From contig NZ_JAHKNI010000005.1 in the NCBI RefSeq assembly GCF_018860155.1, forward strand, positions 434,001 through 498,000: DNA of 64,000 nucleotides, given 5' to 3'. A program made the translations under genes and the position numbers. This document shows positions 26,552-34,127 of the stretch, one piece after another (the first letter of the stretch is position 1; each line of letters begins with the position of its first letter). The stretch comes from Nocardia albiluteola (GTDB taxonomy: Bacteria; Actinomycetota; Actinomycetes; Mycobacteriales; Mycobacteriaceae). Under the pieces are notes generated by a model. It had not been told where the DNA came from and ran no database searches. It saw nothing but the letters and a program-made list of their open reading frames with translations.

Positions 26552-29500
26552 CGCAGCTCCTCGAGCATCGTGGTGCGCTGAGTCAGGTTCTCGGCGAGTT
26601 CGTTGAAGGTGTTTTCCCAGTAGGGATCTCCGCAGCGGCGGGTGGCCGTCAGGACCGCGGCGGCGGCCCGGACCGGGAAGTATCGAGCGGCGGACTGGAA
26701 CAACGTGCGGTAGGACGCGGGAGACAATCCGGGGGCGCCGGGGCGAGCCGCGGCGAGATGGGCGCGATCGAGCAGCAGCTGGACCAGGTGCTGTGCCAGC
26801 GGGACCGGCCAGGGCCGCGGCACGGCGTGCACCAGCAGCTCGATCTCGGCCAGCCAGCTGCTGTCGAGCGTGCGCAGGTGGGCCAGTTGTGCCTCGAGCG
26901 GTAGCAGCGCGAACAGCCGCCGGCGCACCTCCGGATCGGCGCCGAGCGTCGGAGTGCCGCTCAGCACCTCGAACAATGTTGCCGCCCAGCGGGTATCGCG
27001 CTGGGCGAGCGCGGCATCGGCCCACCCGGCGGTGATCGGTCCGAGCAACTCGACGGGCATGCCGACGCGGATCGCCCGCGTCGGCGCGCCGAACAGCGCG
27101 TCCCAGTGCCGCAGGGGAGTGGCGGCGATGACGCGGCGCAGCCATTCCGCCGTGACGTGGGGTGCGCCGTCGAGGCGGTAGGCGGTGCTCGCGGTGCGAT
27201 CGGCGATACCATCGCGCCGGGCGGCATCGTCGAGGCGATCGGGCGGTTCGGCGACCAGTTGGCTGCCCTCCAGCCTGAGCCAGCGCCCCGACCGCTCGGC
27301 CATCCGGGCCGCGAACGCCGAATCGGGCAGCCGGGCAAGCAGATCCGCGGCCGCGCGGCGGACCTCGGCGCGGGAGTCGTCGAGCGCGGCTTCCAGCAGG
27401 GGCTCGTCGTCGAGTGCGAGACCCTCCTGCAGGACGGAGATCAGGTCGATCCGGACATGGGCCGGTTCGGAACGCCAGGTGCGAGCGAGCGCCTCGCCCG
27501 CGGCCCGGGGATCGGACCGGCGCAGCGCGGTCAGCCAGGATCGCCGCTCGGAGGGAGTGCCGTGCGACCAGACCCGCTCGTCATCGGGCCTGGCGCGCAC
27601 CAGATTCCGCCACTGCGGATGACGGGCGGCCAGCCAGCGGCCGCGCTCCCCGGCCAGGGTGAGCAGGTGTTCCCGCAGCCCCGCCCGCGCCTTCGCCTGC
27701 TCGAGCAGCAGACTGCACAGCGCATCGGGCGCCCGGTAATCGCCCGGCGCGGCGACCTCGAACCATTCCTCCAGGAACGGTGAATTCTCCCGGAGCATCC
27801 GGCCGAGCCGCGCCGCGGGTGCGGGTGGCAGCAGCGGACGAACGTCCTCCTCGGCGGGTTCGCCCGGCGAGCCCTTGCCCGCCACCATGCCACCGCGGGC
27901 GAACGCATCGAGCAGTGCGGCGGATTCGAGCAGGATCGCCGCCGGGTCCCCCTGTAGCCGCCCGGCCACGTCCGCCACCGGCGCCGGCAGTGCGGCGACA
28001 TCGGGTGCGCGCCGCGCGGTGCCGATTAGCGCCGTCGACGCGAGATCGGTTGCCACACAATCATTTCCACCGCCAATCGCTTCCGCGACAACATCGATGA
28101 CATCGCCCGAGACCATCGCCGATATCGGTGTCAGTCCGTCGGCGCTCCACTCGCCGACCACCGTGATCGGATGCCCGCCGGACAGCCCGAGCAGCTTCCA
28201 GGGTTGCTCGGCCAGACGCGCCACCGGTAATGCAGCGCCATCCAAACTCACTACCTGCCAAGAACTTTCGGACACATTCGGCACAACATCGACCAGCAGC
28301 ATCGGCCACGACCGCAGCCACGGATCGGCCCCGATCGCTCGAGCATGCTCACCGAGCGCGGCAGCGATACCGCCGGGCGTCTCACAAGCCGCTTTGGGTA
28401 CCGCTGCGCCCCCTGTCCGGTAGGCGAAACTGCGCTGGGCCGACGCGTGCTCGCAGGTTTCGGCGTCGTCGCTCTGGGAGGCGGCCTCACCGGATGCACC
28501 CGAGACCGGCACGCGCGCGGGCGAATCGCCGGTGACCTGCGGGGCCGCTGATGGATCGGTAGTGCCGCCGCCGGCCCCGGGGAGCGCCGCCCCGAGCGTG
28601 GTGAACGGCTCCGGAGCCCCAAACCGCTCGCCCCACAGCGCACGCAGCCCCACGGCGCCCGGATAGAAGTGCAGCCCGGCCTCCACCTGCATGCCCGGCA
28701 CCGGCATATCCGGCGGGAAGGCCGGACTGCCGAAAGAGTGGTCGATGATCAGCCCCCACCGCCCGTTCGACCGGCCGCGCACCCAGACGCGCCGCGTGAA
28801 CAGCCGCTCCTCCTCGGTGATTCGCTGCCCCAGCACCATCCAGCGGTCGCGCACCGCGGGCTGCCCGCGCACCGCCTCCGCGGCGGTCGGATACCCGACG
28901 TGGGTCCGGACGGAGGCGGCCAGCGCCGGTTCGAGCTCGTCGAGGCGGCGATGCGCGGCGGCGAGGAGATGCAGCCGGGCGTACTCGCCGAGTAACTGCG
29001 CGGGCCAGTCCTCGCGGTAGACGACATTGCGCGGAAGTTGCCGCAACGCCTGCGCGACGCCGGGTGCCTGGGCGTCGACCATCCGTGCGGCGACCGCCTC
29101 GAATGCGGCGTACGAGCGGTCCGCCTGTGCGAGCCCGGTACGGACCTGATCACACAGCCAGACCTCGAGATCGGCCAGGCCCGAGGCCACCCTGGCCCGC
29201 CGCTGCTCCGCGGTCGCGGCCGACGGCGTTTTGGCTACCGCCGCAGCGGGTTCGGCGGCGCGCCGTGCCCGCGCGGCCAGCCATTCGGCGGCGTAACCGG
29301 CCGGCGCCCCGGCCTCCGGTACCGCGCCCTCGCTCCACGCGAGCAACAGGGCCAGGGCGTGCTTGCACGGGAATTTGCGACTCGGGCAGGTGCATGCGTA
29401 GGCGGGCCCATCCAGATCCACGGCGGTGCGATAGGGCTCGGCGCCGCTGCCCTTGCACAGACCCCACACCGCGGTGCCGTGGCTGCCGGTGCCGCTCCAG

Positions 29501-29580
29501 CGCCCGAGCAGTTTACGTGCGGCGGTAAGCGAGGCGGCGTCGGGCGCCAGCGCGGCGACCTGCTGCATGGTCCATGTCAT
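26548..29580 (-). CDS. SWIM zinc-finger / DUF5691 fusion protein
   Basis: 1010 residues from ATG 29580, preceded by GGGAGGG. The SWIM motif is C63-x-C65-x6-C72-x-H74 (CTCPSRKFPCKH), normally a nucleic-acid or protein-binding zinc finger. Residues about 100-300 match the region after SWIM fingers in actinobacterial homologues. The C-terminal 450 residues (from about LLRENSPFLEEWF) follow the helical-repeat DUF5691 pattern, usually a separate gene beside MoxR/DUF5682/VWA. A low-complexity join lies near 340-410. It is the first gene of the minus-strand set and overlaps the MoxR start. The fusion implies that SWIM and DUF5691 act together in one complex with the ATPase. Confidence 0.85.
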   Translation of the reverse strand: MTWTMQQVAALAPDAASLTAARKLLGRWSGTGSHGTAVWGLCKGSGAEPYRTAVDLDGPAYACTCPSRKFPCKHALALLLAWSEGAVPEAGAPAGYAAEWLAARARRAAEPAAAVAKTPSAATAEQRRARVASGLADLEVWLCDQVRTGLAQADRSYAAFEAVAARMVDAQAPGVAQALRQLPRNVVYREDWPAQLLGEYARLHLLAAAHRRLDELEPALAASVRTHVGYPTAAEAVRGQPAVRDRWMVLGQRITEEERLFTRRVWVRGRSNGRWGLIIDHSFGSPAFPPDMPVPGMQVEAGLHFYPGAVGLRALWGERFGAPEPFTTLGAALPGAGGGTTDPSAAPQVTGDSPARVPVSGASGEAASQSDDAETCEHASAQRSFAYRTGGAAVPKAACETPGGIAAALGEHARAIGADPWLRSWPMLLVDVVPNVSESSWQVVSLDGAALPVARLAEQPWKLLGLSGGHPITVVGEWSADGLTPISAMVSGDVIDVVAEAIGGGNDCVATDLASTALIGTARRAPDVAALPAPVADVAGRLQGDPAAILLESAALLDAFARGGMVAGKGSPGEPAEEDVRPLLPPAPAARLGRMLRENSPFLEEWFEVAAPGDYRAPDALCSLLLEQAKARAGLREHLLTLAGERGRWLAARHPQWRNLVRARPDDERVWSHGTPSERRSWLTALRRSDPRAAGEALARTWRSEPAHVRIDLISVLQEGLALDDEPLLEAALDDSRAEVRRAAADLLARLPDSAFAARMAERSGRWLRLEGSQLVAEPPDRLDDAARRDGIADRTASTAYRLDGAPHVTAEWLRRVIAATPLRHWDALFGAPTRAIRVGMPVELLGPITAGWADAALAQRDTRWAATLFEVLSGTPTLGADPEVRRRLFALLPLEAQLAHLRTLDSSWLAEIELLVHAVPRPWPVPLAQHLVQLLLDRAHLAAARPGAPGLSPASYRTLFQSAARYFPVRAAAAVLTATRRCGDPYWENTFNELAENLTQRTTMLEELR

Positions 29581-29982
29581 TCGTTCCCTCCCGTCGTTGC
29601 CACGCACGGTAACCCAGACCACCGACACGTTCGCGGGATGTTAGCGAGTCAATTCCACTGGGCCGCTGAGTAATTGCAATCTCAAGTGTTCTTGCTTCGC
29701 CGCCTGCTTTCTGGCATTCTGACCTGTTCGGTTGATCCGAGCCGCCCGGCAACGGGCGCATTCCGTGGAACTGCCCGGCCGGGGACGGCCGAGGGGTGGA
29801 CATCGGGCGGATCAACCCGCTCGATGGCCATGAGCACCCCGACCGGGCCGGTTTCCCGGTCGACCATTCTTTGATTCGATACTGCATTGTTCCGGCGGCG
29901 GCACAGCTCCCGCGCATCGGGTAGCGTTCGGCACGGCGGTCGGTCCGCACCGCGCACGTGGCGAACGCAGAGGGAGCGGCAA
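29581..29982. promoter_or_regulatory. Divergent regulatory region between SWIM and SMC-like operons
   Basis: 402 bp without a gene. It holds an ATTGCAAT palindrome (29673-29680), an inverted repeat GGTTGATCCG (29730-29739) / CGGATCAACC (29808-29817), and a perfect stem CGACCGGG-N7-CCCGGTCG (29840-29862) followed by a T-rich run. It must carry both promoters and may let one regulator control both operons. Confidence 0.5.
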
Positions 29983-32403
29983 TTGGGGGACGTGTCGATC
30001 GCGGCCGCGCCGCACCTATCCGATCTGGTGCGACGCCGTCTGGACAACGATCCGGCGATCACACCGGAGGTGGCCGCGACCGTGCTGGCGGCGCTGGGGG
30101 CCGAGCCGGATCGCTGGACGGGGCCGGGTATCGACGGGATCTTCCTGCGCGCCATCAGGGTTCGCGGCTTTCGCGGCATCGGTCCCGAGGCCGAACTGCG
30201 CCTGGAGCCGGGGCCTGGGCTCACGCTCGTGGTGGGGCGCAACGGATCCGGCAAGTCGAGCTTCGCTGAGGCCGCCGAGCTGGCGCTGACCGGCGTCACC
30301 CGCCGCTGGGCGGGCCGCGCGGCGGTCTGGCGCGAGGGCTGGCGAAATCTGCACGACGGCAATACATCCCGCATCGAACTCGAGCTCACGACCACGGGAT
30401 CCGACGGCCCACTCCACATCACCCGGCAGTGGCCCGCCGACGTGGATCTGAGCGGCGGGGTCTGGACGCAGCGGCGAAAGGACGACGAGCCCACCGAATT
30501 CCGGGCCGAGCGCTGGGCGCGAGCGCTGGAGTTGTACCGCCCGTTCCTGTCCTACAGCGAGCTCGGCGCGCTGGTCGACGGCCGCCCCAGCGATCTGTTC
30601 GACGCGCTGCACCGGCTGCTGGGCCTGGACGATCTGACCGCCGCCCAGGACCGCACCCGGGCCCGTCGCCTCGAATTGGAGCGTGCGGCACGGCAATCGC
30701 GCGATGAGCGCCAGGCCCTGCTGACCGCGCTGGACACGGTGGCCGACGATCGTGCCGCGCGCGTCGCGGAGTTGTTGCGGTCCCCGGAACCGGATCTGGC
30801 CGCGATCGGCCGCGAGCTGTCCGGCGCCCGGCACGATCCGGTCGGCGCGACGGCGCTGCAGGCGATACTGCGGCTGCGGCTGCCCGCGAGGGCGGACGTC
30901 GAGGCGGCCGCGTCGGACGTGCGGGCCGGGACGGCCGGGCTGGCCGCGCAGACCACCGGCGATTCGGAGGCCGAACTCCGCGTCCTGCAACTGCTTCGGC
31001 AGGCCCGGGCCCACGTCGACGCCGACGGCGGCGAGGCGTGCCCGTGCCCGGTCTGCGGCCGCGGGGCGCTGGATCGGGAGTGGCTGCGCGAGACCGACAC
31101 CCAGATCGCCCGCCTGACCGCTCGTGCGGCCGCACTCACCGCGGCCCGAGAGGCGCTGATACACGCGGTGGCCCGGGCGCGGGCACTGGTGCATCCCGTG
31201 CCCGCGGAATTGACCACCCCGCCACCCGAGGTGCCGAGCGTGGACACCGGCCCGGCCCGGCAGAGCTGGTCCGCCTGGGCCGAGCTGGCCCACGGCCGGG
31301 CGGGCGGAGACTTCCCGGATCGACTCCGCGCGTCCCACTCCGACGCGCTCGCGGGCCTGACCGCGCTGCGGGCCTGTGCCCGAAAGGAATTGGACCGTCT
31401 CGATGCGGTCTGGACCCCGCTGGTTCCGCGCATCGCCGCCTGGCTGGGCGATGCGCGCGCGGTCGCGGACGCGGATTCCGAGCTGCGCACCGTGCGGCGC
31501 GCCGAGGACTGGCTCAAGGCCGCGGCCGCGGGCCTGCGCGACGAACGCATGGCCCCGCTGGCGCAGCACGCCCGCAACATCTGGCGCGGGCTGCGCCAGC
31601 AGAGCAACGTCGACCTGGGCGTCATCCGGTTGCAGGGCAACGCCGGATCGAGCCGGAAGGTGCTGCTGGACGTCACCGTCGACGAGACCGGCGGCACCGC
31701 GCTGGGTGTGATGAGCCAGGGCGAACTACACGCGCTGGGGCTGTCGCTGTTCCTGCCACGCGCCACTGTTCCGGAGAGCCCGTTCGGATTCGTCGTCATC
31801 GACGATCCGGTGCAGGCGATGGATCCAGCCAAGGTGGACGGCCTGGCCCGGGTGCTGGCGGCCGCGGCGCGCAGCGGGCGGCAGGTGGTGGTGTTCACCC
31901 ACGACGAGCGCCTGGCCGAGGCGGTACGCCGGCTGCGCCTGGGCGCCACGGTGCTGGACGTGCAGCGCCGCGAGCGATCGGCGGTGGAGGTGCGGGTGGC
32001 GGAGGATCCGGTGCGCCGCTACCTCAGCGATGCCAACGCGCTGCTGCGCACCAAGCAGCTGCCGCGCGCGATCGCCGCCGAACTCGTGGTCACCTGCTGT
32101 CGTTCGGCGATCGAGGCCGCGGCCCTGGCCCGGTCGCGCCGCGGCCTGCTCGCGGACGGCGTCGATCATCGCGAGGTGCAGCGCCGCGTCGATGCCGCGC
32201 GCACGACGTGGGAGAAGGTGTCGCTGGCCATCTTCGGCGATCCCGACCGGGTCGACGATCTGAACGATCTACTCGACCGCGACGCGCCGTGGGCGCGCGC
32301 GGTGGTGCGCGATGCCGCGGCGGGCGCGCACATCCGTATCGAGCGGGGGACGGGCGAATTGATCTCGGGGACACGGAAATTCGTCAAATGGCTCGATCCG
32401 TAG
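29983..32403 (+). CDS. SMC/Rad50-like ATPase with CxxC hook
   Basis: 806 residues. TTG 29983 has GGGAG six bases upstream; GTG 29992 is the alternative. Walker A is GRNGSGKS (85-92), in a RecF/Rad50-type N-lobe (IRVRGFRGIGPEAELRLEPG). A helical middle carries CPCPVCGRG with C355-P-V-C358, as in Rad50/RloC zinc hooks. The signature region is VMSQGELHALGLSLFLP near 576, and Walker B is FGFVVIDDPVQAMDP near 603-617 with a switch HDE. A 150-residue helical extension follows the C-lobe. The coiled arms are short. Such ATPases sense DNA ends or phage proteins and often license a nuclease. The overlapping downstream gene is the likely partner. Confidence 0.85.
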   Translation: MGDVSIAAAPHLSDLVRRRLDNDPAITPEVAATVLAALGAEPDRWTGPGIDGIFLRAIRVRGFRGIGPEAELRLEPGPGLTLVVGRNGSGKSSFAEAAELALTGVTRRWAGRAAVWREGWRNLHDGNTSRIELELTTTGSDGPLHITRQWPADVDLSGGVWTQRRKDDEPTEFRAERWARALELYRPFLSYSELGALVDGRPSDLFDALHRLLGLDDLTAAQDRTRARRLELERAARQSRDERQALLTALDTVADDRAARVAELLRSPEPDLAAIGRELSGARHDPVGATALQAILRLRLPARADVEAAASDVRAGTAGLAAQTTGDSEAELRVLQLLRQARAHVDADGGEACPCPVCGRGALDREWLRETDTQIARLTARAAALTAAREALIHAVARARALVHPVPAELTTPPPEVPSVDTGPARQSWSAWAELAHGRAGGDFPDRLRASHSDALAGLTALRACARKELDRLDAVWTPLVPRIAAWLGDARAVADADSELRTVRRAEDWLKAAAAGLRDERMAPLAQHARNIWRGLRQQSNVDLGVIRLQGNAGSSRKVLLDVTVDETGGTALGVMSQGELHALGLSLFLPRATVPESPFGFVVIDDPVQAMDPAKVDGLARVLAAAARSGRQVVVFTHDERLAEAVRRLRLGATVLDVQRRERSAVEVRVAEDPVRRYLSDANALLRTKQLPRAIAAELVVTCCRSAIEAAALARSRRGLLADGVDHREVQRRVDAARTTWEKVSLAIFGDPDRVDDLNDLLDRDAPWARAVVRDAAAGAHIRIERGTGELISGTRKFVKWLDP

Positions 32404-32810
32404 CCCCGACCGTCGCGGAGCGCTTGGCGGCCGCCGACGGCCTGCTGCGCGGCACGGTGACCGACGCGGGCGGGCTGTGGTCGCGCGCGGCGGTGTGGAT
32501 TCTGCGGCTGGCGCTGGAGCAGTCGCTGGATCAGCTGTGGTCGACGGTGGCGCCGCCGCTGGCCCGCTGCAGCATGCGGGCCCAGCTGCTGGCGCTGGAC
32601 ACCTACGCCGGTCGCGACACCTCGGCCCGGATCTCGGCGCTGTGGGCGACGCTGTCTCGGGTGGGGCATCACCAGGACTACGAGCTGCCCCCGACCGTGG
32701 TCGAGCTGCGCGGCTGGTACGACGAAACCGCTCGGCTCGCCGACGAATTGGCGGCACTCGGCGCGCAGGATATGGCTACGGGCAAGCAAATACAGACTGG
32801 TCGGTCATAA
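32388..32810 (+). CDS. Small helical partner of the SMC-like ATPase
   Basis: 140 residues from ATG 32388, overlapping the ATPase gene by 16 bases. The protein is all-helical: a W/L-rich helix pair (WSRAAVWILRLALEQSLDQL) and a C-terminal block LSRVGHHQDYELPPTVVELR with R91 and H94-H95. The arrangement recalls HEPN-like bundles, but the R-to-H spacing is shorter than the usual R-x4-6-H, so RNase activity is not assured. Strict coupling to the ATPase suggests one complex, for example effector plus sensor. Confidence 0.7.
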   Translation: MARSVAPTVAERLAAADGLLRGTVTDAGGLWSRAAVWILRLALEQSLDQLWSTVAPPLARCSMRAQLLALDTYAGRDTSARISALWATLSRVGHHQDYELPPTVVELRGWYDETARLADELAALGAQDMATGKQIQTGRS

Positions 32811-32986
32811 ATGCTCCGTATATCCGGTGATTTCGGGCCAATTAGGTCGAATACCAGTACTAACTCCGAGATTTCACCGATGCGCACCGCGTGTGGACAG
32901 TACTGTGTGCTTGCTGCGCGGTTTGCGGCATGAATGCGGTGGTACACGGTCAGGTTTCATCTGTCTCGATGAAAGAGAGCTGCATC

Positions 32987-33088
32987 ATGAATCTGGGAAC
33001 GCTCGGTCTGCTCAACACCGGTTCGGCGTTGGTGGCCAACGCCAGCGCCGCGTTGATCAATGTCATCAGCCTGCTCGGAATGCTGTAA
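32987..33088 (+). CDS. 33-residue hydrophobic peptide
   Basis: ATG 32987 is preceded by AAAGAGAG at eight-base spacing. The peptide starts MNLGTLGLLNTGSALVANAS and ends ALINVISLLGML, with no charged residue. Like the peptide at 21487 it opens with MN, has a GLLN motif and a Gly-Ser pair, and is a single hydrophobic or amphipathic helix. A secreted, membrane-inserting or PorA/PorH-like role is inferred. A GC-rich hairpin follows. A longer frame starting at 32891 exists but lacks a ribosome-binding site. Confidence 0.55.
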   Translation: MNLGTLGLLNTGSALVANASAALINVISLLGML

Positions 33089-33104
33089 GAGTTCGTCGGT
33101 GAAC

Positions 33105-33128
33105 CGGGCGGTCCTCCGGGGCCGCCCG
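33105..33128 (+). terminator. Stem-loop after the 33-residue peptide gene
   Basis: Perfect stem CGGGCGG/CCGCCCG with a 10-nt loop, 17 bp after the stop at 33088. It lacks a long U-tract, as is usual for high-GC actinobacterial terminators. Confidence 0.5.
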
Positions 33129-33145
33129 TATCCGATAATCGAACG

Positions 33146-33556
33146 ATGCATATCGGGGATGGTCGGCGGACGGATGACGATCGGTGTCCCTGCCGCAGCG
33201 GTGAAGTCTTCGGGCAGTGCTGCGGCCCGCGCCTGGACGGATCCCGCCCGGCGCCGACCGCCGAGACCCTGATGCGTTCCCGGTACACCGCGTTCGCCGT
33301 CGGGGACGCCGCCTATCTGCTCGAGTCCTGGCATCCCCGCACCCGGCCCGCCCGGGTGGACCTCGATCCCGGGCAGCGCTGGATGATGCTGGAGATTCTG
33401 CGCACCGAATCCGGCGGACCGTTCGACGACACCGGCGTCGTCGAGTTCCGCGCCCACTATCGCGATGCGGGCGGCCGCGGCTCGCTGCACGAGTGCAGCA
33501 GATTTGCCAAGGTCGACGGCGCATGGCGCTATCTGGACGGTGATGTCGCGATGTAA
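33146..33556 (+). CDS. YchJ-family protein with SEC-C-like zinc motif
   Basis: 136 residues. The N-terminal DDRCPCRSGEVFGQCCGP holds the CPCxSG-x4-CC metal motif of the YchJ (UPF0225) family. The body follows with the family signature LMRSRYTAFAVGDAAYLLES, a nuclear-transport-factor-2-like fold, and ends in WRYLDGDV. Its function is unproven; SEC-C motifs often bind zinc and ribosome- or SecB-linked partners. It lies 17 bp after a putative terminator, so it is probably transcribed separately from the small peptide gene. Confidence 0.88.
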   Translation: MHIGDGRRTDDDRCPCRSGEVFGQCCGPRLDGSRPAPTAETLMRSRYTAFAVGDAAYLLESWHPRTRPARVDLDPGQRWMMLEILRTESGGPFDDTGVVEFRAHYRDAGGRGSLHECSRFAKVDGAWRYLDGDVAM

Positions 33557-33696
33557 CGATTCGACTGCGGCTCCACGAGGTTGTTGCCCGTCCCGGTCGC
33601 CGCAAATACCGTTCGAAGAAGTAACGGCCTGAGGAAGCGGAGGATTTGCTGACAATGAGCTCCTTGGCATAATCCGGGCCGACGTAGGGTTCGGAC

Positions 33697-33969
33697 ATGT
33701 CACGAGTCGCGATCGAGTACTGCACCCAATGCCGCTGGCTGCTGCGAGCGGGCTGGATGGCTCAGGAACTGCTGAGCACCTTCGGCACCGAACTGTCGGA
33801 GGTTGCGCTGATCCCGGGGGCCGGGGGAGTCTTCCGCATCACACTCGAGGGCGAGCAGATCTGGGAACGCAAGTCCGACGGCGGGTTCCCCGATATTGCG
33901 TTACTCAAGCAGCGCGTGCGCGACCGGATCGATCCGAACCGGGACCTTGGTCACATCGATCGGGACTGA
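33697..33969 (+). CDS. SelT/SelW/Rdx-family thioredoxin-like protein
   Basis: 90 residues. The redox motif is C9-T-Q-C12 in VAIEYCTQCRWLLRAGWMAQ, followed by the family pattern LSTFGTELSEVALIPGAGGVFRI and the late GGFPDI. These small Rdx proteins use the CxxC (or CxxU) motif in thiol redox reactions. It has Cys at both positions. The neighbouring YchJ gene is on the same strand 140 bp upstream. Confidence 0.9.
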   Translation: MSRVAIEYCTQCRWLLRAGWMAQELLSTFGTELSEVALIPGAGGVFRITLEGEQIWERKSDGGFPDIALLKQRVRDRIDPNRDLGHIDRD

Positions 33970-34052
33970 CGCCCGCCGCGGATCCAACCTCGCTGTCGGA
34001 CAATGTCTCGGACGTACTCTCGTTGTAGAGAGTGTGAGGAGGTGCCGAAGCC

Positions 34053-34127
34053 ATGAGTGAGCGAATCAAAAGCGCAGCCACTCTAGTGGTCATGCTGGAG
34101 CCGAGCGCCAGCGAGGCGGAAGCATGA
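34053..34127 (+). CDS. 24-residue leader ORF coupled to the carboxylesterase
   Basis: A perfect AGGAGGTG (34037-34044) precedes ATG 34053. The frame encodes MSERIKSAATLVV then MLEPSASEAEA and ends at TGA 34125-34127, overlapping the esterase ATG (ATGA). The tail EPSASE-x-x-x and the codons behind it recur at 62799-62882 and in the 49754-50053 array, so this is one copy of a dispersed element that encodes a coupling peptide. It probably delivers ribosomes to the esterase start. Confidence 0.6.
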   Translation: MSERIKSAATLVVMLEPSASEAEA

